Source: Alcanivorax sp. (lineage in GTDB: Bacteria; Pseudomonadota; Gammaproteobacteria; Pseudomonadales; Alcanivoracaceae). From it: a DNA stretch of 11,283 nt. How positions within the stretch are numbered: position 1 is the first letter of the stretch; each line of letters starts with the position of its first letter. Where the stretch lies: positions 1-11,283 of the forward strand of contig SLJS01000363.1 of assembly GCA_007135015.1 (NCBI GenBank), written 5' to 3'. This document shows, piece after piece, positions 1 to 6,046 of this stretch. The translations under genes were made by a program, and so were the position numbers. Below the pieces are notes generated by a model, which was not told the origin of the DNA, did no database searches, and was given only the letters and a program-made list of their open reading frames with translations.

Positions 1-141
1 CACCGTCAACGGACTGCTTGAATAAAACTCAAGGCCGTCAGTCTCGCTCCCCGAAATCATTCCTGTTTTCTTGGCGTGCTTGGCGGCTTGGCGGGATCAA
101 TAATTGATCTTCCCGTTACCCGCGAATTCTGCCTAGGAGCC

Positions 142-2355
142 CTATTTTTCAATCTCCCGGATCACCGGCATTTCGATTTCATCGCCGGGGTGCAACAACG
201 TGAAGTCCAGGTCCGGGTTGTACTGGCGCAGCAGCCAGACGGGTACGTCCGTTGCGGGTTCGGTCAGGGTCCAGAGGCTGTCTCCGCGTTCCACCCGATA
301 GGTACGGGTGTCTTCAATGTTGTAGCGTTCGAAGAAGGCTGCCTGTAATTCGCGGTGATAGCGCCTGCGCCGTTCTTCGAACTGCTCCGCCGTGACCTGG
401 CTCAGATCCAGCTTGACGCGCTGGTTGAGCACCAGCGGCGTGTGAAAGTTCATGTTGTTGATCCGGCGCAGGTCACTGGCGCGCACGTCCAGCCAATCCG
501 CGTAATGTCCCAGGGTCTCCGCCGCCTGCACCTCGATGGTGTTGTCATCGGCCACGTCGTAGTCGGCCGGGTCGGAGGCGAGCTCATCCGCTTCGGACTG
601 AGTCATCTCCGCTGCGATGTCGCCGGCAATCCTTGGTTCCGGTTCACGCGATTCCGGTGGCCGCACCGCGGAGGCGCGACGACCCACGCCTGCTACCCGC
701 ATCACCTGCTGTGCGATCTGGTTGGCGGGATCTCCGTTGAAGTGGTTCGCTGCCACGACCAGCGGCTCTTCCGGCACGTCGCTCGGCTCGGGCTCGGCCG
801 GTTTAGCCTCTGCCGTGGCGGGCTCTTCCGCCGCCGGGGAAGGCGCCGGCTCTTCAGGCACCGCGGCCGCCACATCCTCGCCAGTGCGGCCGTCCACCCG
901 CAGGGTCATGCCCGCGCGGATGGGGCGCTCCGGGTCAATGCCGTTGGCGGCGGCCAGCGCGCTGGTGCTCATGCCCGCGCGGTGTGCGATTTCGGAGAGC
1001 GTGTCGCCCCGGCGGACGGTATAGCGTTCGCTGGCGATGGGTTCCGCCTCGCCTTCCACGGGCAGGCGCAGTGTCTGGCCGGCGCGAATCTGGTGCCGGT
1101 TGCGCAGGTTGTTCAGTGCCACAAGTTCCTGCGTTGTCGTGTTGTAGCGGGCCGCGATGGTGGAAAGGGCATCGCCACGTTGCACGGTATGTTCCCGGTC
1201 CGGGATCTGGGCAAAGTAGCGCCGTCCCTCGTCGATTCGTGCGAGCACTTCCCGTGGTGCCGGATGTTCCTCACCGGCGGGAAGGCGCAGCCTGTAGCCC
1301 CGGGGAAGGCGCTTCTGTCCGTTCCAGACCGGGTCACGCAGGCCCCGGTTCAGCTCCCGAAGTGTTTCCCGGCTTGCATCAGTAGCTTCCAGCACGGCGC
1401 TGATCGGCGTGTAAAACGGCAGCTCCACGGTTTCGCTTTTCAGCGGTGCGTGCCGGTCCAGTTCACCGAAGTATTGGTCCGCGTTACGGTCCACATACAC
1501 CGCGGCCAGAAAGGCCGGGTAGAAGTTGCGCGAGGCGAAGCCCCAGTTGCGGCCCCGGTAGTCGCGGATCAGATCGGCGATGTTTTCGGAACCGGCTTCG
1601 CGCACCGCCCGACGTATGCCGGCAAGGCCATGATTGTAGGCGGTAATGGCCTGGGCCCAGTCCTCGGTTACCGAATGGTTGTGCCGGAGCATGCGACCCG
1701 CCGCTTCGGTCGCGGCGAAGGGGTCCATGCGCTGGTCGACCACATGATCCACGCGCATGTAGCGCTTGCCGGTGGGCCGGGTGAACTGCCAGATGCCGGC
1801 CGCACCCACCCGGGACCAGGCATTCGGATTGAACGAGGACTCCACATGGGGCAATGCGGCCAGTTCCCGTGGCAGCTCCATGTCATCCAGGGTCTCGAGC
1901 ATGAAGGGCATCCAGGCGCCGGAGCGGATCAGCCCTTCGCGAAAGCGGTCGGCCTGCCCCAGCTGGAAGCGGATATTGTTGACTGCCCGCTGCAGCTGAT
2001 CGTTGGTCACATCATCGGGGAACAGGGACAGCACTCGCTGCTCTTCGTTACTCAGCCCTTCACGCTTGCCGCCGGCCAGGGTGCGCAGGACCTCCTTGTA
2101 ATGAGTCCGGCGGCGGTTGATCTTGCGCTCGCGGGAGGGATGCCAGAGGTTTTCCGTGAACGAGAGGGTTTCATAGATGACCGACAGGTTGTCCCGGTCA
2201 TGAAGCAGGCCGCCGTCGGTGCCCACCTGTGAATAGACCTTGGTCCAGAACTCCACGGCGGGCTGGATTTCCGAGGGACGGGGGAACGGGTCGGTGCCCG
2301 ACATCGCCGGCGTACTGCAGAAAAGCGCCAGAAGAAGAATGACGGTAAAGCGCAT
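142..2355 (-). CDS. mltD: Membrane-bound lytic murein transglycosylase D with four LysM-type repeats
   Basis: This enzyme cleaves the MurNAc-GlcNAc bond of peptidoglycan non-hydrolytically, leaving 1,6-anhydro ends, and acts in the periplasm. The protein is 737 aa. A signal peptide covers about residues 1-19; I see no clear lipobox cysteine after it, unlike E. coli MltD. The SLT domain spans roughly 155-260, with the family signature HVESSFNPNAWS (catalytic Glu172), GAAGIWQF and AYNHG. LysM repeats follow at about 388-432 and 443-487. A Pro/Ala/Glu-rich linker runs 491-532, then come a degenerate LysM-like unit (606-650) and a last clear LysM (684-731, YRVERGDSLW). The protein is much longer than E. 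coli MltD (about 450 aa) because of this C-terminal extension. The start is the ATG before the signal peptide, although the ribosome binding site there is weak. It is the last gene read leftward in the window, and the usual neighbour gloB is not seen. Confidence 0.93.
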   Translation of the reverse strand: MRFTVILLLALFCSTPAMSGTDPFPRPSEIQPAVEFWTKVYSQVGTDGGLLHDRDNLSVIYETLSFTENLWHPSRERKINRRRTHYKEVLRTLAGGKREGLSNEEQRVLSLFPDDVTNDQLQRAVNNIRFQLGQADRFREGLIRSGAWMPFMLETLDDMELPRELAALPHVESSFNPNAWSRVGAAGIWQFTRPTGKRYMRVDHVVDQRMDPFAATEAAGRMLRHNHSVTEDWAQAITAYNHGLAGIRRAVREAGSENIADLIRDYRGRNWGFASRNFYPAFLAAVYVDRNADQYFGELDRHAPLKSETVELPFYTPISAVLEATDASRETLRELNRGLRDPVWNGQKRLPRGYRLRLPAGEEHPAPREVLARIDEGRRYFAQIPDREHTVQRGDALSTIAARYNTTTQELVALNNLRNRHQIRAGQTLRLPVEGEAEPIASERYTVRRGDTLSEIAHRAGMSTSALAAANGIDPERPIRAGMTLRVDGRTGEDVAAAVPEEPAPSPAAEEPATAEAKPAEPEPSDVPEEPLVVAANHFNGDPANQIAQQVMRVAGVGRRASAVRPPESREPEPRIAGDIAAEMTQSEADELASDPADYDVADDNTIEVQAAETLGHYADWLDVRASDLRRINNMNFHTPLVLNQRVKLDLSQVTAEQFEERRRRYHRELQAAFFERYNIEDTRTYRVERGDSLWTLTEPATDVPVWLLRQYNPDLDFTLLHPGDEIEMPVIREIEK

Positions 2356-2413
2356 GGAAGTCGGTCTCTCGTTGTGCTGCCGGGTACGCGAGCCACGCCC
2401 GCGGGCCGTTCAT

Positions 2414-2419
2414 GATATA
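2414..2419 (-). promoter_or_regulatory. Possible -10 element for mltD
   Basis: On the minus strand TATATC stands about 60 bases before the mltD ATG, in the 147-bp gap between mltD and the DUF488 gene. It matches four of six positions of the sigma-70 -10 hexamer. A TTGCTG lies about 20 bases upstream, which is too far for a good -35. This is the only promoter-like sequence I see in the gap, and the call is weak. Confidence 0.2.
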
Positions 2420-2502
2420 GGCGGGAGGAGCCGGCGGAACAGCAAAAAGTTTTCAAATCATATCGGCACGGGGGTGAAACGGCCGTGATCCCTGGCAGCG
2501 TC

Positions 2503-3096
2503 TCACGGTGACTTCGGTTGTGCTCCGGGTTTCCGCCAGGCGATTGCGCCGGCGCGCTGCGAATAGGCCTGCGCCACCAGCTCCCCCCGGTCGCGGAACA
2601 TGTCCGTTTCCGGCAGGCCACACAGGCGCAGCAGGCGATCTTCGAATGCCCGGTTGGTTTCCAGGCTGTCGTCGGCGTGGATGTGGGCCACCCCATGCCC
2701 CCGCGCGGCCAGCTCACGGGTGACCAGCAGGGCGCGGTGGCAGTCGGCCGGGTCTTTCTCGGCACACAGGAGCGCGATCCGGTGCTCCCGGGCGCCCTCC
2801 TCTACCCGCCGGATACCCCGGGCAAACGCCGGCTCCCGGGCCAGAAGATCGAATTGCACCTGGCCGTTACGGTAGCAATCCGGGTTGTCGCTGCGCGCGC
2901 CGAGCTCCCTGCCGAGAAATACATGGGCCACCCCCGCCCCCGCCAGCAGTGCCTTCAGGGGCCTGTGGGAGAAGTGAGGCACGAACCGGCTCACCGGATG
3001 GGAGCGCACGTCCGCCAGGGCCGTGATGGCGTACTGGTGCAGGAGCGCCACGAAGGTGTCCGCATCATGGTTGGAGTGGCCGATGGTGTAGAGCAT
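2503..3096 (-). CDS. DUF488 family protein
   Basis: The biochemical role of this family is not established, so no reaction is assigned. The 197-aa protein carries the family's hallmarks: an N-terminal YTIGHSNHD segment (residues 3-11), DVRSHPVS (29-36) and the signature LCAEKDPADCHR (110-121) with Cys111, Cys119 and His120. No signal peptide or membrane segment is visible, so it is probably cytoplasmic. The ATG at 3096 starts right at the conserved YTIGHS segment. No Shine-Dalgarno sequence precedes it; instead a perfect TATAAT lies only 7 bases upstream, suggesting a leaderless mRNA. The gene points the same way as mltD with a 147-bp gap and no clear terminator, so it could be read through into mltD. 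Confidence 0.88.
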   Translation of the reverse strand: MLYTIGHSNHDADTFVALLHQYAITALADVRSHPVSRFVPHFSHRPLKALLAGAGVAHVFLGRELGARSDNPDCYRNGQVQFDLLAREPAFARGIRRVEEGAREHRIALLCAEKDPADCHRALLVTRELAARGHGVAHIHADDSLETNRAFEDRLLRLCGLPETDMFRDRGELVAQAYSQRAGAIAWRKPGAQPKSP

Positions 3097-3103
3097 GGCG
3101 CCG

Positions 3104-3109
3104 ATTATA
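3104..3109 (-). promoter_or_regulatory. -10 hexamer of a probable leaderless promoter for the DUF488 gene
   Basis: Read on the minus strand this is a perfect TATAAT whose last base is 7 bases before the ATG at 3096. Transcription from it would begin at or within one base of the start codon. No purine-rich ribosome binding site is present. The -35 region is poor (TTCCTC at 18 bp is the best I find), so the promoter may be weak or activator dependent. Confidence 0.5.
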
Positions 3110-3138
3110 GGGCCTGGGGGAAATCGAGAGGAAAATCG

Positions 3139-3255
3139 GGACAGGCACGGTTTACGCCTGCCCTGGAAGTCACATTAGTAAGCGCAAGCTCACCACGGGC
3201 CGCCCGGCAATTCGTGCCTGTCGCAAGCCCGTGGGTCACAAACCCGTGCCTGTCC
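3139..3255. repeat. 117-bp segment bounded by perfect 12-bp inverted repeats
   Basis: The left arm GGACAGGCACGG (3139-3150) and right arm CCGTGCCTGTCC (3244-3255) are exact reverse complements. Inside lies a third, shorter copy, CGTGCCTGTC (3213-3222), in the loop of an 8-bp stem CCACGGGC/GCCCGTGG (3193-3200 with 3227-3234). A related GGTGCCTGTC is at 3954-3963. No transposase is near, and I see no clear target-site duplication. The form suggests a REP- or MITE-like element between two divergently read genes, but a fold of chance repeats is not excluded. Confidence 0.45.
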
Positions 3256-3326
3256 AGAAATCCGGCTCGTTGTCCGGGAGTTCGCGCCGTTGGTTGGCGG
3301 CCCACTCCCGTGGAGCCGGAAGAGGC

Positions 3327-3335
3327 TGCTATGAT
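3327..3335 (+). promoter_or_regulatory. Extended -10 promoter for the DUF411 gene
   Basis: TGCTATGAT combines the TGn extension with a five-of-six match to TATAAT, about 40 bases before the DUF411 ATG. The -35 region at 17 bp (CCCGTG) is poor, as is common for extended -10 promoters. A start near 3342 would give a leader of about 34 nt. Confidence 0.5.
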
Positions 3336-3375
3336 GAGCATCCGTGATCCCGCCTCGACAGATGAGTAGCAGGCC

Positions 3376-3864
3376 ATGAAATCTTCCCGAATCCTGACCG
3401 CGTCCTTTCTGGCTGCTGCGCTGGCCGGCGGCGGCGTGCTTGCCTGGGCGCTGACCGGCGGCGAGCGAACCGGCTCGCACGCCCCGGAAATGGTGGTTTA
3501 CAAGACCGAGACCTGCGGCTGCTGCGATGACTGGGTCGATCATGTGCGCGAGGCGGGCTTTGCCGTGACGGCGCACGACATCAGCCACCAGGAGCTCAAT
3601 CTGAAGAAGCATGAGGCGGGGCTTTCGCCGGGCCTGGGCTCCTGCCACACGGCCTTTGTGGACGGCTATTCAATTGAAGGCCATGTGCCGGCCGCGGATA
3701 TCCACCGGCTGCTCGACAAGCGTCCGGACGTGGCCGGGCTGACCGTGCCGGGGATGCCGGTGGGCTCACCGGGCATGGAAATGGGCGATCGCAAGGACCC
3801 CTATGACGTGCTTGCCTTTGACAGGGACGGCGAGACCCGGGTTTTTTCCAGTTATCACCAGTAA
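3376..3864 (+). CDS. DUF411 family exported metal-binding protein
   Basis: This 162-aa protein has an N-terminal hydrophobic segment (about residues 6-27) that acts as a signal peptide or anchor, so the domain should lie in the periplasm. The DUF411 domain follows: VVYKTETCGCCDDW (residues 40-53) with Cys47, Cys49 and Cys50 in a thioredoxin-like first strand, then LGSCHTA with Cys90 and His91, EGHVP with His103, and the C-terminal VPGMPVGSPGMEMG. Members of the family often sit near copper resistance genes and are described as metal-binding; copper is an inference here, because no copper exporter or oxidase gene is in the window. The ATG at 3376 is chosen because it opens the signal peptide, although its ribosome binding site is weak. 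The gene appears to stand alone. Confidence 0.88.
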   Translation: MKSSRILTASFLAAALAGGGVLAWALTGGERTGSHAPEMVVYKTETCGCCDDWVDHVREAGFAVTAHDISHQELNLKKHEAGLSPGLGSCHTAFVDGYSIEGHVPAADIHRLLDKRPDVAGLTVPGMPVGSPGMEMGDRKDPYDVLAFDRDGETRVFSSYHQ

Positions 3865-3918
3865 TTCCGCCCGGAGCCTTTCACAGGACTCTCGCCGGAA
3901 AGACCTGCCCGTTAATGA

Positions 3919-3930
3919 GTGAGCGCTCAC
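3919..3930. promoter_or_regulatory. 12-bp perfect palindrome resembling a LacI-type operator
   Basis: GTGAGCGCTCAC is a perfect palindrome followed by AA, matching the core of the symmetrical lac operator. It lies between the 3' ends of the convergent DUF411 and HTH genes, not before a gene, and no LacI-family regulator is in the window. A role is unproven. Confidence 0.2.
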
Positions 3931-3990
3931 AAATTCCGAAGACGGGGTTGGTTGGTGCCTGTCTCGAATTTTTCGGTGCCGATTGCCGGC

Positions 3991-4221
3991 TCAGGGCTCG
4001 CGGTGCCGGGCAAGGATATCCACGCCGGCCAGATCGGCGATCCTCAGAGCCAGGCCCAGACGGGCAGTGGCCTTGCCGCGTTCCAGCTCGGAAACAAAGC
4101 GTGTGCCCACGCCCGCGAGTTCGGCCAGCCGGGCCTGGGTCAGGCCCCGGCGCTTGCGGGCCAGCCTGATCTGCCAGCCCAGTTGCGTGGGCCCGCTGAT
4201 GCGGGCTCGAATACCTGCCAT
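3991..4221 (-). CDS. Solitary HipB/Y4mF-type helix-turn-helix repressor
   Basis: This 76-aa protein is almost entirely one XRE/Cro-type helix-turn-helix domain. LGWQIRLARKRRGLTQARLA (residues 14-33) holds the first helices, and LAGVGTRFVSELERGKATA (35-53) holds the recognition helix and the FVSELERGK signature typical of HipB/Y4mF antitoxin-type regulators. Such proteins normally lie directly upstream of a hipA kinase toxin and repress their own operon. Here no hipA follows: only about 125 bp separate its stop from the convergent DUF411 gene. A ribosome binding site (GGAGAGG) lies 4-10 bases before the ATG. A TTCCCGATCGGTAA palindrome sits over its predicted transcription start, so autorepression is likely, and two more copies lie toward the divergent DUF3775 gene. 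Confidence 0.82.
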   Translation of the reverse strand: MAGIRARISGPTQLGWQIRLARKRRGLTQARLAELAGVGTRFVSELERGKATARLGLALRIADLAGVDILARHREP

Positions 4222-4234
4222 CAGCCTCTCCGTA

Positions 4235-4248
4235 TTCCCGATCGGTAA
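4235..4248. promoter_or_regulatory. Operator copy 1 (TTCCCGATCGGTAA)
   Basis: This is a near-perfect palindrome around a perfect CCGATCGG core, with one mismatched pair. It begins directly after the putative -10 TATAAG (minus strand, 4254-4249) of the repressor gene and so covers the expected start site, a position suited to repression. Confidence 0.5.
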
Positions 4249-4276
4249 CTTATAGCATCTTGTTTCCGCCAGTGAA
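4249..4276 (-). promoter_or_regulatory. Putative sigma-70 promoter of the HipB-like gene
   Basis: Read on the minus strand, TTCACT (4276-4271) and TATAAG (4254-4249) are separated by 16 bp and match the -35 and -10 hexamers at four and five of six positions. A start near 4242 falls inside operator copy 1. An alternative -10, TACAAT (4311-4306), lies upstream between operator copies 2 and 3 but has no good -35. Confidence 0.4.
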
Positions 4277-4293
4277 AGCGCAGAGCTGTTATG

Positions 4294-4307
4294 TTCCCGA
4301 TCGGTAT
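4294..4307. promoter_or_regulatory. Operator copy 2 (TTCCCGATCGGTAT)
   Basis: This shares 13 of 14 bases with copy 1, including the whole TTCCCGATCGGTA. Its centre is 59 bp from that of copy 1 and 18 bp from that of copy 3. It lies in the divergent region and could serve the repressor gene, the DUF3775 gene, or both. Confidence 0.5.
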
Positions 4308-4312
4308 TGTAG

Positions 4313-4326
4313 TCCTGATCGGGAAT
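4313..4326. promoter_or_regulatory. Operator copy 3, inverted (ATTCCCGATCAGGA on the minus strand)
   Basis: It carries the same TTCCCGATC half in the opposite orientation, with a weaker second half. Paired with copy 2 at 18 bp centre to centre, close to two helical turns, it suggests cooperative binding of two dimers on one face of the DNA. Confidence 0.42.
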
Positions 4327-4384
4327 ATCCTCGCCAGCATTCCTGCGGCAAGTCAGACGGGGGCGTGAGAAGATGCCCCCGGCA

Positions 4385-4398
4385 TTGATCTGGATTAA
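4385..4398 (+). promoter_or_regulatory. FNR/Anr-like box before the DUF3775 gene
   Basis: TTGATCTGGATTAA matches the FNR/Anr/Dnr consensus TTGAT-N4-ATCAA at nine of ten defined positions. It is about 90 bases before the ATG at 4481, so activation from position -41.5 would give a start near 4433 and a leader of about 48 nt. No good -10 hexamer is seen at the expected place, which weakens the call. Confidence 0.42.
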
Positions 4399-4480
4399 TT
4401 CCCCCGAGGGATGGTTGTGGAAGACTCTGGTGAGTGGAAGGTCCCATCGACGGAGTGATCCAGACCCCGAGGAGGTAGCA

Positions 4481-4879
4481 ATGCTGAACGTCAGTGGCCA
4501 TATGGTATCCCGCCTGATCGAGCTGGCCCGGGAGTTTCATGCTGGCGATACGGTTCTGGCGGCGGAGGAGTTAACCGGCTGGGATGACGACAAGGGCCTG
4601 GGGCGAGACGTGGACAATCACCCAGGCAATCCCTTTCTGCGGGAGTTTCAATCCGTGGTGGATGAACTGGATCCGGAGCAGCAGCAGGATCTGGTGGCAC
4701 TGATGTGGCTGGGCCGGGGCGATTACTCCGAAGACGAGTTCGAGGAAGCGCGTGCCCTGGCCCGGGACGAGTGGCGCCCCGGCACGGGCGAGTACCTGCT
4801 TGCCCATCCGTTGCTGGCGGAACACCTGCGCGAAGCGCTGGATGTATTCGGGCTGGAGCCGGAAGGCCTGAGTCAGTGA
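4481..4879 (+). CDS. DUF3775 family protein
   Basis: The family has no established function. The 132-aa protein is soluble and acidic, with no signal peptide or membrane segment. The family pattern is visible as an N-terminal LIELAREFHAGD (residues 12-23), a central block FQSVVDELDPEQQQDLVALM (56-75), WLGRGDYSEDEFEEA (76-90), and a C-terminal EYLLAHPLLAEHLREALDVF (104-123). The ATG at 4481 is chosen over an in-frame ATG at 4373 because GGAGGT stands 4 bases before it and because the extra 36 residues would run through the FNR-like box. It is divergent from the HipB-like repressor, shares operator copies with it, and ends before a hairpin terminator. Regulation by oxygen and by the repressor is an inference from these sites. 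Confidence 0.85.
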   Translation: MLNVSGHMVSRLIELAREFHAGDTVLAAEELTGWDDDKGLGRDVDNHPGNPFLREFQSVVDELDPEQQQDLVALMWLGRGDYSEDEFEEARALARDEWRPGTGEYLLAHPLLAEHLREALDVFGLEPEGLSQ

Positions 4880-4976
4880 CCCTTTCTGCCGCAAGGAAGA
4901 CCCGGAGTGGCACAGGGTTCATTGTCACAACCCGGTAGCACTTCAATGGTGGGCCTCCATTCAACTGGCTGATCTT

Positions 4977-5009
4977 GTTCCCGAATCAGGTCTGGCGGGA
5001 ACCCTTTTT
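4977..5009 (+). terminator. Rho-independent terminator after the DUF3775 gene
   Basis: GTTCCCG (4977-4983) pairs with CGGGAAC (4996-5002) around a 12-base loop, followed by CC and five T residues. The stem is short but well placed, about 100 bases after the DUF3775 stop and before the next gene's leader. Confidence 0.5.
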
Positions 5010-5044
5010 ACGGGGCCTGTCCGCAAACCGGTTCAGCGGTGATG

Positions 5045-5050
5045 TAGAAT
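5045..5050 (+). promoter_or_regulatory. Possible -10 for the Lgt-like/thioredoxin gene
   Basis: TAGAAT matches five of six -10 positions and is 31 bases before the ATG at 5082. No convincing -35 lies 16-18 bp upstream. It follows the terminator at 4977-5009, which fits a new transcription unit starting here. Confidence 0.3.
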
Positions 5051-5081
5051 TCCCGGGCACCCATTGTGCGAAGGACCTCCG

Positions 5082-5894
5082 ATGAGCAGTATTCCCCTGG
5101 GGCCACTGGTGATTCCGGTTGCCCTCCTTCCCTGGATCGGTGCCTTTCTGGGCGCCTGGCTGGTGGCACTGGTCCGTGCCCGCGGATCACGACGCTCCAG
5201 TGTGGAGCCGCTGGTCTGGTGGGTCGCGCTTGGCGCGTTGCTGGCGGCTCGCGCGGGTTTTGTCATTCGCTATCACGAAAGCTTTTCCGGTCAGTGGTGG
5301 TCGATGCTGGATCTGCGCGATGGTGGTCTGTGGTGGCCCGGGGCCTTGCTGGGCGCCCTGGCGGTACTGGTGCTGGCGCCAGGGTTCCGCCGGGTCGAAC
5401 AGCGGCGTGAACGCATGGTAGTCGGCGGCGCTGGCGCCCTGGCTGCCCTGCCGCTGATCATGATCGCGGTGGCATTGTCGCCCCGGGGCTTTCCCGCGCC
5501 TTCAGAGACCCTGCAGACGCTGGCGGGCGAGCCCGTGGCGTTCGATGAATACACTGGCGGACAGCTTTCGCTGGTGAATATCTGGGCAAGCTGGTGCCCA
5601 CATTGCCACCGCAGCATGCCGGTGCTGGAACGCGGGCAGCATGAATACGAGCGGGTGCGATTCGTGGTCGTCAACCAGGGCGAGGCCGGCACCACCGTGG
5701 GGCGTTACCTCCACCGGGAGGGGCTGGCCTTCGAGCATGTGCTGCTCGATCCCCATGCGCGTATTGCCGCGGCGGTGGGCAGTCGCGGAGTGCCCACGAC
5801 CCTGGTCATCGACGCAGAAGGCAACGTGGTGGATCTGCACACCGGCAGGCTTTCACCCGCCCGACTCGAGGATCTTCTGCGCCCCCATCTATGA
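5082..5894 (+). CDS. Membrane protein: Lgt-like N-terminal domain fused to a TlpA-type thioredoxin domain
   Basis: The 270-aa protein has two parts. Residues 1-132 form about four membrane segments (8-31, 43-63, 84-100, 112-132) with an Lgt (prolipoprotein diacylglyceryl transferase)-like pattern, ALGALLAARAGFVIRYHES, followed by GGLWWPGALLGAL. The His of the Lgt motif HGG is absent (WWPG), so transferase activity is unlikely and the domain is probably an anchor. Residues 135-270 are a TlpA/ResA-type thioredoxin fold with WCPHC (171-175), the cis-Pro segment GVPTT (Pro238) and VIDAEGNVV. With this topology the active site should face the periplasm, probably reducing or oxidising protein thiols; the partner is unknown. 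The ATG at 5082 is chosen for its AAGGA ribosome binding site 6 bases upstream; a TTG at 5064 is the alternative. Its stop overlaps an ATGA that is in frame with the next gene. Confidence 0.83.
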   Translation: MSSIPLGPLVIPVALLPWIGAFLGAWLVALVRARGSRRSSVEPLVWWVALGALLAARAGFVIRYHESFSGQWWSMLDLRDGGLWWPGALLGALAVLVLAPGFRRVEQRRERMVVGGAGALAALPLIMIAVALSPRGFPAPSETLQTLAGEPVAFDEYTGGQLSLVNIWASWCPHCHRSMPVLERGQHEYERVRFVVVNQGEAGTTVGRYLHREGLAFEHVLLDPHARIAAAVGSRGVPTTLVIDAEGNVVDLHTGRLSPARLEDLLRPHL

Positions 5895-6046
5895 CCGACA
5901 GTCCAGCCTTCGTGAGTGTATTCCACGCGGAAGCGGGCCAGGCGCGCGCCGCTGGTCGGGGCCAGCCTTCCGTCGGGGTTGCGCTTTTCCCTTGCCCTTG
6001 CCGCCGTGCTAGTTTTCGGGAAGGGCCCTTGCCGGGAGGTGCTGCC

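Noticed and set aside
71..93. Three TTGGCG copies near the left edge
   Set aside because: They are only six bases long and irregularly spaced; too little to call a repeat element.
101..125. GATCAAT-A-ATTGATC palindrome downstream of mltD as a terminator
   Set aside because: The stem is AT-rich with a one-base centre that cannot form a hairpin loop, and no T run follows on the minus strand.
355..2232. Plus-strand open frame of 625 codons opposite mltD
   Set aside because: It is a shadow frame in GC-rich DNA, fully antisense to a gene with a clear signal peptide, SLT and LysM motifs; its translation is Gly/Arg/His rich with no recognisable domain.
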